5,535 nucleotides of DNA from Desulfurococcales archaeon (GTDB lineage Archaea; Thermoproteota; Thermoprotei_A; Sulfolobales; WANQ01), in NCBI GenBank assembly GCA_027043985.1, contig JALUDQ010000057.1, positions 1 to 5,535 on the forward strand, in the 5' to 3' direction. Shown here piece after piece: positions 1 through 5,363 of this stretch. Position numbers and translations under genes: made by a program. The first letter of the stretch is position 1, and each line of letters starts with the position of its first letter. Under the pieces are notes generated by a model. That model searched no databases. It worked only from the letters and a program-made list of their open reading frames with translations, and was not told the DNA's origin.

Positions 1-21
1 CATGGAATAGTTAAGAAGTAA
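1..21 (+). CDS. rpl19e: 3' end of upstream gene, probably ribosomal protein eL19 (partial)
   Basis: Only the last six codons (HGIVKK) and a TAA stop at 19-21 are in the window; a second in-frame TAA follows at 22-24. The identity is inferred from position: in archaeal spc clusters the gene directly before rpl18 is normally rpl19e, whose product ends in a basic helical tail. The six residues suit such a tail but cannot prove it. The 19-nt gap to the next start suggests co-transcription with rpl18. Confidence 0.5.
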   Translation, partial: HGIVKK

Positions 22-28
22 TAAATCT

Positions 29-32
29 GGTG
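29..32 (+). promoter_or_regulatory. Shine-Dalgarno site of rpl18
   Basis: GGTG lies 8 nt before the ATG at 41 and matches the part of the archaeal SD consensus (GGAGGTGAT) that pairs with the 16S rRNA 3' end. It supports the chosen rpl18 start. Confidence 0.6.
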
Positions 33-40
33 TTACCTTC

Positions 41-649
41 ATGGCCCGTGGACCAAGATATAAGGTGCCTCGTAGGAGGAGAAGAGAAGGGAAAACAAAT
101 TACTATAAAAGATACAAGATGATTCTCTCAGGTAAGCCACGCTTCGTAGTACGTAGAACACTAAATTATGTTATAGTACAACTAGTAGTACCGAAGCCTC
201 AAGGAGACGTGACAGTAGTGGCAGCCCATAGCCGTGAACTAATGAAAAAATATGGTTGGAAAGCTCCAGGAGATAATACTCCAGCAGCATATCTAACAGG
301 CCTTCTCGCTGGATTGAGAGCATTAAAGAATGGTATAAAGAATGCTATACCAGATATAGGATTACATAGACCAGTTGCGGGTGCTAGAGTCTTTGCGGCG
401 ATAAAGGGAGGAGTAGATGCGGGTTTAGAGATACCACATAGCGACGAGGTTCTTCCATCCGAGGATAGAATTAGAGGGGAGCACATAGCATTGTATGCTA
501 AAAAATTATCAGTAGAAAACCCTGAATTATATGAACGCTTATTCTCTCGTTACCTTAAAGCGGGTTTAAACCCCGAAAATTTACCCCAACACTTTGAAGA
601 AGTTAAAAATAAAATCATTAACGAGTTCAAAGAGGTGTTACCTAAGTGA
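41..649 (+). CDS. rpl18: 50S ribosomal protein uL18 (L18P, archaeal/eukaryotic L5 type)
   Basis: This large-subunit protein binds 5S rRNA and helps anchor it, with uL5, in the central protuberance. The 202-residue product has the extended archaeal/eukaryotic form rather than the short bacterial one of about 120 residues. The N-terminus is very basic (RRRRR at 11-15), followed by the conserved [14 protein letters not shown] stretch (21-34) and RRTLNYV (38-44). [13 protein letters not shown] (79-91) and [18 protein letters not shown] (107-124) are typical of the globular core. [19 protein letters not shown] (132-150) is characteristic of archaeal and eukaryotic members. The C-terminal 50 residues are a charged helical extension. 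The ATG start is supported by an SD motif and by the basic N-terminus. The gene ends inside the start of rps5, so the two are probably translationally coupled. Confidence 0.97.
   Translation: MARGPRYKVPRRRRREGKTNYYKRYKMILSGKPRFVVRRTLNYVIVQLVVPKPQGDVTVVAAHSRELMKKYGWKAPGDNTPAAYLTGLLAGLRALKNGIKNAIPDIGLHRPVAGARVFAAIKGGVDAGLEIPHSDEVLPSEDRIRGEHIALYAKKLSVENPELYERLFSRYLKAGLNPENLPQHFEEVKNKIINEFKEVLPK
632..637 (+). promoter_or_regulatory. Shine-Dalgarno site of rps5 inside the rpl18 end
   Basis: GAGGTG lies within the last codons of rpl18, 8 nt before the GTG at 646. This strong SD match decides for the non-ATG start that overlaps the rpl18 stop. Confidence 0.75.
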
Positions 650-1284
650 GCTATGCTCAGCAAAGCCTTGAGGAATGGGTCCCTAGAACACGTGTGGGTA
701 AACTAGTAAAAGAGGGCAAAATAACCTCATTAAAAGAAATATTTGATAGGAACCTACCTATCCGTGAACCCGAGATCATAGACTACCTATTACCTGATCT
801 CAAACATGAGATACTCGATATAGGTATAGTTCAGAAAATGACAGACGCGGGTCGTATAACCCGGTTCAGAGTAGTAGTTGTCGTAGGAAACTTTGATGGT
901 TATGTGGGAGTAGGTCACGGAAAGGCTAGACAGTTGAGATTTGCTATCGAGAAAGCGTTAATTAATGCAAAATTAAACATAATCCCTGTTCGTAGAGGAT
1001 GTGGTAGCTGGGAGTGTAGTTGTTCCGATCCTCACAGTGTCCCATTTGTAACAGTGGGTAAGTCAGGGAGTGTGAGAGTTATAATAAAACCAGCGCCCAG
1101 AGGCACTGGTATAGTTGCAGGAGATGTCGCTAAGGTGGTATTAAAGTATGCTGGTATAAGTGATGCATGGACGCAAACCTTTGGAGAAACACGTACAACT
1201 ATAAACTTCGCTAAAGCAGTATATGAGGCACTAAGAAGAACATATAACTTCGTTGCACCAAACGACTGGCTCCGACAAAAATAA
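646..1284 (+). CDS. rps5: 30S ribosomal protein uS5 (S5P)
   Basis: This small-subunit protein sits near the decoding region and mRNA entry site and contributes to translational accuracy. The product has 212 residues, the usual size for archaea. An archaeal N-terminal extension (1-57) is followed by the double-stranded-RNA-binding-like S5 domain (about 58-121), with [19 protein letters not shown] at 76-94. [12 protein letters not shown] (115-126) carries three cysteines (119, 124, 126) as is usual in archaeal S5. The C-terminal domain contains KPAPRGTGI (148-156) and a helical end. Translation starts at GTG, and the four bases 646-649 are shared with the TGA stop of rpl18 (GTGA). This arrangement and the upstream GAGGTG point to coupled translation. 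The stop lies 25 nt before the rpl30 start. Confidence 0.97.
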   Translation: MSYAQQSLEEWVPRTRVGKLVKEGKITSLKEIFDRNLPIREPEIIDYLLPDLKHEILDIGIVQKMTDAGRITRFRVVVVVGNFDGYVGVGHGKARQLRFAIEKALINAKLNIIPVRRGCGSWECSCSDPHSVPFVTVGKSGSVRVIIKPAPRGTGIVAGDVAKVVLKYAGISDAWTQTFGETRTTINFAKAVYEALRRTYNFVAPNDWLRQK

Positions 1285-1298
1285 CAATTCCAGCAAAT

Positions 1299-1303
1299 GG
1301 TGG
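1299..1303 (+). promoter_or_regulatory. Shine-Dalgarno site of rpl30
   Basis: GGTGG lies 6 nt before the ATG at 1310. An ATG at 1297 overlaps the site but is out of frame with the protein, so the ATG at 1310 is the start. Confidence 0.6.
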
Positions 1304-1309
1304 TAACAT

Positions 1310-1789
1310 ATGGCACTATACGCTATAATAAGAATAAGAGGGCAAGCAGACGTTCATCCTAAGGTTGAATCCACATTAAAACTCCTAAGGCTACACAAAA
1401 AATTCCATTGCGTATTGTACCCAGAAGACTTACCGGGGATAAAGGGAATGCTACACGTAATCAAAGACTGGGCTACATGGGGAGAAATAGATAAGGAAAC
1501 ACTAGTAGAACTTCTAAGAAAACGTGGACGCATACCTGGGAATAAGCCATTAACAGATGAATATGTAAGAGAAGTATTAGGGCTAAAAGGTGGTATAGAA
1601 GAACTAGCTGAAAAACTAATTCGCGGTGAACTATATCTGCATAAACTTGAAGACAAGATAAAACCAGTATTCCGTCTAAAGCCTCCAAGTGGAGGATTCA
1701 AGGGAAGCATTAAAAAACCCTATGGCAGTAATGGTGAGCTAGGATACCGTGGACCAGCAATAAATGATCTCTTAAAACGTATGATATAG
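1310..1789 (+). CDS. rpl30: 50S ribosomal protein uL30 (L30P, long archaeal form)
   Basis: This 23S rRNA-binding large-subunit protein is 159 residues long, the archaeal/eukaryotic (L7-like) length; bacterial L30 has only about 60. The N-terminal ferredoxin-like L30 core covers about 1-60: ALYAIIRIRG (2-11), the conserved TLKLLRLHKKFHCVL (22-36), and a segment around GMLHVIKDWATWGEID (46-61) that is typical of archaeal members. The C-terminal extension (61-159) is helical and ends in a basic, glycine-rich tail: RLKPPSGGFKGSIKKPYG (122-139) and GELGYRGPAINDLLKRM (142-158). The gene lies between rps5 and rpl15 as in most archaea. Its TAG stop shares two bases with the SD of rpl15. Confidence 0.97.
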   Translation: MALYAIIRIRGQADVHPKVESTLKLLRLHKKFHCVLYPEDLPGIKGMLHVIKDWATWGEIDKETLVELLRKRGRIPGNKPLTDEYVREVLGLKGGIEELAEKLIRGELYLHKLEDKIKPVFRLKPPSGGFKGSIKKPYGSNGELGYRGPAINDLLKRMI

Positions 1790-1795
1790 GTGATC
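1788..1795 (+). promoter_or_regulatory. Strong Shine-Dalgarno site of rpl15 overlapping the rpl30 stop
   Basis: AGGTGATC matches eight consecutive bases of the SD consensus complementary to the archaeal 16S rRNA 3' end. Its first two bases are the last two of the rpl30 TAG stop, and the rpl15 ATG follows 4 nt later. This is the longest SD match in the window and suggests high translation of rpl15. Confidence 0.75.
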
Positions 1796-1799
1796 AAAA

Positions 1800-2255
1800 A
1801 TGGTCGTAAGGCGTAGGAAGAAGAGTAGAAAATTAAGAGGTGCGACAAGAACACACGGATACGGTAGAATAGGGCAGCATAGAAAATCTGGCTCTAAAGG
1901 TGGATTTGGAGCAGCCGGAATGCACAAGCATATGTGGACATGGGTAGTAAAATACGCTCCAACATGGTTTGGCAAACACGGATTTAATAGACCTCCAGAA
2001 ATAGTTGCAAAAATCAATGCTGTTAATGTAGGTGTATTAGATGAAATCGCATTAAAAATGAAAAACGAAGGAACAGCCCTTATAGAAAACGGCAAAATAG
2101 TAGTAGATGTAACAAAACTAGGATTCAATAAGGTACTAGGTAGAGGGAAAGTCACTCAACCTCTCAAGGTAATAACACCGTGGATATCCGAGAAGGCTAA
2201 GGAAAAAATAGAGAAAGCAGGCGGAGAAGTCGTAGTAATATCTTCAGAGAGCTAG
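1800..2255 (+). CDS. rpl15: 50S ribosomal protein uL15 (L15P)
   Basis: This large-subunit protein extends a basic tail into 23S rRNA during early assembly. The 151-residue product starts with a lysine/arginine-rich tail (VVRRRKKSRKLRG, 2-14), then the conserved THGYGRIGQHRKSGSKGG (18-35). GMHKHMWTWVVKYAPTWFGKHGF (40-62) is characteristic of archaeal and eukaryotic L15 (L27a/L28e). The globular C-terminal domain shows KVLGRGKVTQPLKV (111-124) and SEKAKEKIEKAGGEVVVI (130-147), the L15 signature region. It is the last gene of the tight ribosomal run. A 168-bp non-coding stretch follows, so a transcript may end or be processed here. Confidence 0.97.
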   Translation: MVVRRRKKSRKLRGATRTHGYGRIGQHRKSGSKGGFGAAGMHKHMWTWVVKYAPTWFGKHGFNRPPEIVAKINAVNVGVLDEIALKMKNEGTALIENGKIVVDVTKLGFNKVLGRGKVTQPLKVITPWISEKAKEKIEKAGGEVVVISSES

Positions 2256-2270
2256 TTCTCTTCATACTTT
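2256..2270 (+). terminator. Possible pyrimidine-rich transcription end after rpl15
   Basis: Directly after the rpl15 stop, 13 of 15 bases are pyrimidines, and T-rich runs recur further on. Archaeal RNA polymerase can stop at U-rich tracts without a hairpin. No strong poly-T run and no stable stem are visible, so this is a weak candidate. Confidence 0.2.
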
Positions 2271-2314
2271 CGAAAAATTGTATGATTACATTGTTATACA
2301 CGTCAAGCTTCATT

Positions 2315-2326
2315 CTTATATTTAAA
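2315..2326 (+). promoter_or_regulatory. Candidate TATA element, distal, upstream of secY
   Basis: CTTATATTTAAA resembles an archaeal TATA box. If used, transcription would start about 25 nt downstream, near 2345, giving a leader of about 80 nt. It competes with the proximal candidate at 2349-2356. Confidence 0.3.
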
Positions 2327-2340
2327 CAATATTTATTTTA

Positions 2341-2356
2341 AAATAAGGTTTAAGTA
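2341..2356 (+). promoter_or_regulatory. Candidate BRE and TATA element, proximal, upstream of secY
   Basis: A purine/A-rich BRE-like stretch (AAATAAGG, 2341-2348) precedes TTTAAGTA (2349-2356). The expected transcription start is about 25 nt downstream, near 2377, leaving a leader of roughly 45 nt with the SD near its end. The position fits an internal promoter for secY, adk and the DUF106 gene. It is inferred from sequence resemblance only. Confidence 0.35.
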
Positions 2357-2410
2357 GTACTGCGTAGTAGGTCTTGCTAGACTATGCTAAAATATCCTTA
2401 CACTCATTAA

Positions 2411-2415
2411 AGGTG
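2411..2415 (+). promoter_or_regulatory. Shine-Dalgarno site of secY
   Basis: AGGTG lies 8 nt before the ATG at 2424. An in-frame TAG directly before that ATG (2421-2423) rules out any upstream start, so ATG plus SD fix the secY start. Confidence 0.65.
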
Positions 2416-2423
2416 TAATATAG

Positions 2424-3902
2424 ATGGGTCTAGGAATACTTGATATTATGGCGAAGATAGGCGGACGATTACCAACGGTGATGAAACCCAAGCAAACTCA
2501 GAGCCTCGGTAAAAGACTTATGTGGACGGGTATAGTATTAGTAGTCTACTTAGTAATGGCACATACGCCTCTATATGGAGTCCAACCCGGTGCTGCATCT
2601 ACAAGCATTCTCGCCCGCCTATATATAATGCAGATAATATTTGCAAGTAATGTAGGCACGTTAATGGAGCTTGGTATAGGCCCTATAGTTACAGCGGGCC
2701 TAATAATGCAGATACTAGTTGGTGCAAAACTACTCAAACTCGACTTGTCTAATATAGAGGACAGGAAAAAGTTTACTGAAGCACAAAAGGTTCTAGCATT
2801 ACTAGTAGGCTTGCTTGAGGCATCACTACTCACTTTATCATGGCATTGGAATCCCGCTATGAGACTAGTAGTGCCATGGTATGTTAAACTAATAGTTATT
2901 CTGCAGCTCTTGGCTTCAGTATATATAGTCATGTTGTTGGACGAGATGATACAGAAGGGCTGGGGGCTGGGTAGCGGTGTCAGCTTGTTCATACTGGCTG
3001 GTGTTACCTCAAGAGTATTCTGGTGGATCTTCAGCCCACTACCACTCGCATCCATGAGCAAAGAGCTTGGATTAACATTTACTGGCATAAACTTATCGGC
3101 GCCGCTAGGGTTTATCCCATACGTTGTATGGAGCATTATGAACGGTTATAGTTTTGATCAAATAGTGCTACGTTACGCGAGGTACACGACACCGCAGTCA
3201 GCTGCACCACAATATATGCAACTTCCCGATCTTGTAGGATTTACTGCAACCATAGGCTTGATAATATTGTTAATATACTTGGAGGGTATGAAGGTAGAGA
3301 TTCCTGTAACGTCACAGAGGATGAGAGGGATAAGAACAAGAGTTCCCCTAAAGTTCCTATATGTAACCAACATACCAATACTGCTTGTAGGTATTCTCTA
3401 CTCTGATCTACAGTTATTCCTCTACATTACTGCCAGTGTAGGAGGAAGTGGAATAGCGCAAGCATTGGACATCGTATTAAGGTATATGAGGTCGCCTCTA
3501 GGTCCATTAGAACTAGTAGTTGATCCTCTACGTGTACTGATATATAGCGTAATATGGGGAGGCTTGGCTATCTTGTTTGGTCTTCTATGGGTTGAAATAG
3601 CTGGCCTAAGCCCGGCACAACAAGCAGAGAACCTAATAAAATCAGGTCTTGAAATACCTGGTGTGAGACGGAATCCAAGAATTCTTGAACGCATGCTTGC
3701 TAAATACATATATCCTCTAACAATACTAAGCTCGCTAATAGTGGCTTCAATAGCGATAATAGCAAATATCCTCGGGGCATACGGTAGTGGAACTGGATTG
3801 CTACTGGCCGTAGGTATAATATACCAGTACTACATGATGATAGCGTACGAGAGAACCTTAGAAGCATACCCGATGTTGAAGAAACTATTAGGAGAGGAGT
3901 AG
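2424..3902 (+). CDS. secY: Protein translocase subunit SecY (Sec61 alpha homologue)
   Basis: SecY forms the protein-conducting channel of the Sec translocon in the cytoplasmic membrane, with SecE and Sec-beta. It passes unfolded proteins outward and releases membrane helices sideways. The 492-residue product has about ten hydrophobic segments, roughly at 30-47, 84-100, 121-140, 154-172, 183-202, 268-287, 311-327, 372-393, 429-449 and 454-474. ELGIGPIVTAGLIMQIL (82-98) matches the SecY family signature in TM2. LLDEMIQKGWGLGSGVSLFI (171-190) is the conserved TM4-TM5 stretch. The cytosolic TM6-TM7 loop holds EIPVTSQRMRGIRTRVPLKF (292-311), and the TM8-TM9 loop holds LSPAQQAENLIKSGLEIPG (395-413); both are expected to contact the ribosome. 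The TM5-TM6 loop (203-267) is long, which helps make the protein larger than M. jannaschii SecY (about 436). The stop lies 2 bp before the adk start. Confidence 0.98.
   Translation: MGLGILDIMAKIGGRLPTVMKPKQTQSLGKRLMWTGIVLVVYLVMAHTPLYGVQPGAASTSILARLYIMQIIFASNVGTLMELGIGPIVTAGLIMQILVGAKLLKLDLSNIEDRKKFTEAQKVLALLVGLLEASLLTLSWHWNPAMRLVVPWYVKLIVILQLLASVYIVMLLDEMIQKGWGLGSGVSLFILAGVTSRVFWWIFSPLPLASMSKELGLTFTGINLSAPLGFIPYVVWSIMNGYSFDQIVLRYARYTTPQSAAPQYMQLPDLVGFTATIGLIILLIYLEGMKVEIPVTSQRMRGIRTRVPLKFLYVTNIPILLVGILYSDLQLFLYITASVGGSGIAQALDIVLRYMRSPLGPLELVVDPLRVLIYSVIWGGLAILFGLLWVEIAGLSPAQQAENLIKSGLEIPGVRRNPRILERMLAKYIYPLTILSSLIVASIAIIANILGAYGSGTGLLLAVGIIYQYYMMIAYERTLEAYPMLKKLLGEE
3895..3899 (+). promoter_or_regulatory. 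Shine-Dalgarno site of adk inside the secY end
   Basis: AGGAG lies in the last codons of secY, 5 nt before the GTG at 3905. It supports the GTG start and suggests that adk translation is coupled to secY. Confidence 0.6.
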
Positions 3903-3904
3903 CG

Positions 3905-4522
3905 GTGGAACTCCGCCACCCATTTATTGTTGCAATAGCTCTCGGAGTACCTGGTGTAGGTAAAACAACTGTTCTAAGAAAGTTGGTAGAATTAGCAGAA
4001 AGAGAAGGAGTAAAGGTAAGGGTGGTAAACCTAGGAGACTATATGTTAAAGGAAGCATTGAGACGCGGGTACGTTGATCAGCGTGACAAGATAAGATACT
4101 TAAAGCTTAGACAACAATTAGAGCTACAAATACATGCAGCAAACGCTATAATAGCAGAGGCTTCTAAGACATTAAAAGAGGGAGACATTCTGGTAATAGA
4201 TACACACGCCGTAATAAAAACAGGTATAGGGTTCTGGACGGGTATACCTAGAATATTAATGGAGACATTTAAGCCGGATATACTTATAGTAATTGAAGCA
4301 TCAGTAGAGGAAATAATCTCACGACAGCAACGCGACACAAGTAGGTATAGAAAAGACGTATCGAAACCAGAAATAGTGAAGAGCCTAATGGATCAGACAA
4401 GGACACTAGCTTTTGCAGCAGCCCTTATGACATCAAGCTTAGTGAAAATAGTTGAAAATAAGGAGGGTAAAATCGAGGAGACTGCTAGAACAATATTGGA
4501 GGCTTTGAAGGGGCTCATGTAG
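3905..4522 (+). CDS. adkA: Adenylate kinase, archaeal type (AdkA)
   Basis: The enzyme interconverts ATP + AMP and 2 ADP in the cytoplasm. The 205-residue product is of the archaeal AdkA class, distinct from bacterial Adk; the Sulfolobus enzyme of this class is a trimer. The Walker A loop GVPGVGKT (14-21) follows a short beta strand. NLGDYMLKEALRRGYVDQRD (42-61) fits the AMP-binding part of the family. IDTHAVIKT (98-106) is a hallmark of archaeal Adk, as is the arginine-rich RQQRDTSRYRKD (140-151) in the lid region. Translation starts at GTG; no other common start occurs before the P-loop, and the N-terminus is a few residues longer than in Sulfolobus. The gene sits 2 bp after secY, a secY-adk linkage also common in bacteria. 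Its TAG stop is followed immediately by the ATG of the next gene in the same frame. Confidence 0.95.
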   Translation: MELRHPFIVAIALGVPGVGKTTVLRKLVELAEREGVKVRVVNLGDYMLKEALRRGYVDQRDKIRYLKLRQQLELQIHAANAIIAEASKTLKEGDILVIDTHAVIKTGIGFWTGIPRILMETFKPDILIVIEASVEEIISRQQRDTSRYRKDVSKPEIVKSLMDQTRTLAFAAALMTSSLVKIVENKEGKIEETARTILEALKGLM

Positions 4523-5008
4523 ATGCCCGGTTTAGCTATATTATTCATAACATTCTTTACATTAATTATAGGTTTAATAGCTGGTAGAATTGTAAGGATG
4601 CTTTTAAAACCAGTTAGTATCAATATGGCCATAGATAGACTTCGTGAATTAGAAAGACAGATAAAAAAGATACAATCAATGAGGGAACCCGAGAAAGCGG
4701 CTAAAAGGCTTAGAATGCTTAATGCAGAATACAAGAGATACCGTTCGATAATATCTAAAGCATTGTTTCTCCGAGCAATGATTGTTTTCGCAGCCTTCAT
4801 GTTTGCGTCCATTATAATGTTAGTGAAGATACCGATTGCTAAAATACCGGTCTTCTATCCTCTAGTAGTTTACATAGCAGAAGTAAATACTGGTTCTGGT
4901 ACCATAGAAGTTGGTATAACATCATCGTCATATATAGTGTTCCTTGCTTTCATCCTAATACTACCCCTAATACAGAAACTATCTGGTATCAAGAATATAG
5001 AGCGTTAA
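4523..5008 (+). CDS. DUF106 / EMC3-TMCO1-like membrane protein (Oxa1 superfamily)
   Basis: This 161-residue integral membrane protein has the layout of archaeal DUF106 proteins. TM1 lies at about 4-26, a charged heptad-like region at 34-77 should form a cytosolic coiled coil, TM2 lies at about 83-101, and TM3 at about 135-152. A further hydrophobic stretch lies at 108-119. Archaeal DUF106 proteins belong to the Oxa1 superfamily with YidC, Get1, EMC3 and TMCO1, which insert membrane proteins; MJ0480 is a studied member. A role beside SecY in inserting helices from the ribosome is inferred from fold and neighbourhood, not shown by motifs. The ATG directly follows the adk TAG in the same frame. 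The only SD-like bases are AGGGG at 4509-4513, so reinitiation after adk is plausible. Identification rests on topology, length and position between adk and rpl34e. Confidence 0.85.
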   Translation: MPGLAILFITFFTLIIGLIAGRIVRMLLKPVSINMAIDRLRELERQIKKIQSMREPEKAAKRLRMLNAEYKRYRSIISKALFLRAMIVFAAFMFASIIMLVKIPIAKIPVFYPLVVYIAEVNTGSGTIEVGITSSSYIVFLAFILILPLIQKLSGIKNIER

Positions 5009-5084
5009 TAAAATAAACCAGGCACTCAATAATAGCACCCCAGGCAAATATCTATACCTAGCTAAGTAGCGCTGCGGTGATATT
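5009..5084 (+). other. Short intergenic region before rpl34e
   Basis: These 76 bp are too short for a gene. They hold a second in-frame TAA soon after the DUF106 stop, AT-rich stretches (about 5009-5017 and 5046-5056) that could serve as weak TATA elements, and two copies of CCAGGCA at 5018 and 5040. A separate promoter for rpl34e and cmk is possible but not clear from sequence. Confidence 0.4.
5076..5081 (+). promoter_or_regulatory. Shine-Dalgarno site of rpl34e
   Basis: GGTGAT lies only 3 nt before the ATG at 5085. It is a clear match at short spacing and supports that start. Confidence 0.6.
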
Positions 5085-5363
5085 ATGGTACGTCCAGCCC
5101 TAAGGTCCAGGTCGCTTAGAAGAGTAAAAACTAGGACACCCGGTGGGAGGACAATAGTTAGATACGAGAAAAGAAAGCCTAACGCGGCAAGATGCGCCAT
5201 ATGTGGTAGAGTATTAAATGGTGTTCCAAGACTTAGACCTGTGGACTTGAGAAAACTCCCAAAGACCGCGAGAAGACCCGAAAGACCCTATGGAGGATAC
5301 CTGTGTCCCCAGTGTCTTGCTAGATTATTAAAGGATGCCGCGAGAAGTATGAGCGGGGTCTAA
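5085..5363 (+). CDS. rpl34e: 50S ribosomal protein eL34 (L34e)
   Basis: This large-subunit protein is shared by archaea and eukaryotes and absent from bacteria. The 92-residue product is very basic. It begins VRPALRSRSLRRVKTRTPGG (2-21), the characteristic L34e N-terminus, followed by RTIVRYEKRKPNAARC (22-37). Two CxxC pairs, C37/C40 (CAIC) and C74/C77 (CPQC), form a likely zinc ribbon. Between them GVPRLRP (46-52) and a basic run match the family. The length is typical for archaea (about 85-95). It lies between the DUF106 gene and cmk, its usual crenarchaeal place. Its TAA stop directly abuts the TTG start of cmk in the same frame. Confidence 0.96.
   Translation: MVRPALRSRSLRRVKTRTPGGRTIVRYEKRKPNAARCAICGRVLNGVPRLRPVDLRKLPKTARRPERPYGGYLCPQCLARLLKDAARSMSGV

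Larger units (their letters stand above)
2256..2423 (+). other. AT-rich intergenic region between rpl15 and secY
   Basis: At 168 bp this is by far the longest non-coding stretch in a window where most genes touch. It is very AT-rich in its middle part (about 2312-2356). It contains a pyrimidine-rich tract, two TATA-like elements, a 14-bp palindrome, a possible leader hairpin and the secY SD. I see no convincing small ORF, tRNA or C/D-box RNA. The likely role is the end of the ribosomal protein transcript and/or an extra promoter for secY and the genes behind it. Confidence 0.7.

Noticed and set aside
562..573. 12-bp perfect palindrome GGGTTTAAACCC inside rpl18
   Set aside because: About one 12-bp palindrome is expected by chance in a window of this size, and the bases encode ordinary residues of L18.
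848..863. 5-bp stem CGGGT/ACCCG with a 6-nt loop inside rps5
   Set aside because: Short stems of this kind are common in coding DNA and nothing links it to a gene boundary.
1000..1026. Cysteine cluster in S5 (C119, C124, C126) as a possible novel metal site
   Set aside because: The same stretch is, to my knowledge, usual in archaeal S5 proteins, so it is a family trait and not new.
1772..2155. 127-codon open frame on the - strand over rpl15
   Set aside because: It lies antisense to a clearly recognised ribosomal protein, its translation is low-complexity and hydrophobic without a family resemblance, and it has no independent support.
2280..2290. Possible box C-like word (ATGATTA) of a C/D-box RNA in the gap before secY
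   Set aside because: It is an imperfect box C and no CTGA box D lies at a suitable distance, so no C/D-box RNA is supported.
2546..3136. 196-codon open frame on the - strand over secY
   Set aside because: It is antisense to strongly conserved SecY regions, including TM2 and TM4-TM5, and shows no recognisable domain; the length is a by-product of secY codon use.
4393..4812. 139-codon - strand open frame spanning the adk-DUF106 junction
   Set aside because: It is antisense to two supported genes; its hydrophobic look mirrors the coding content of the + strand.
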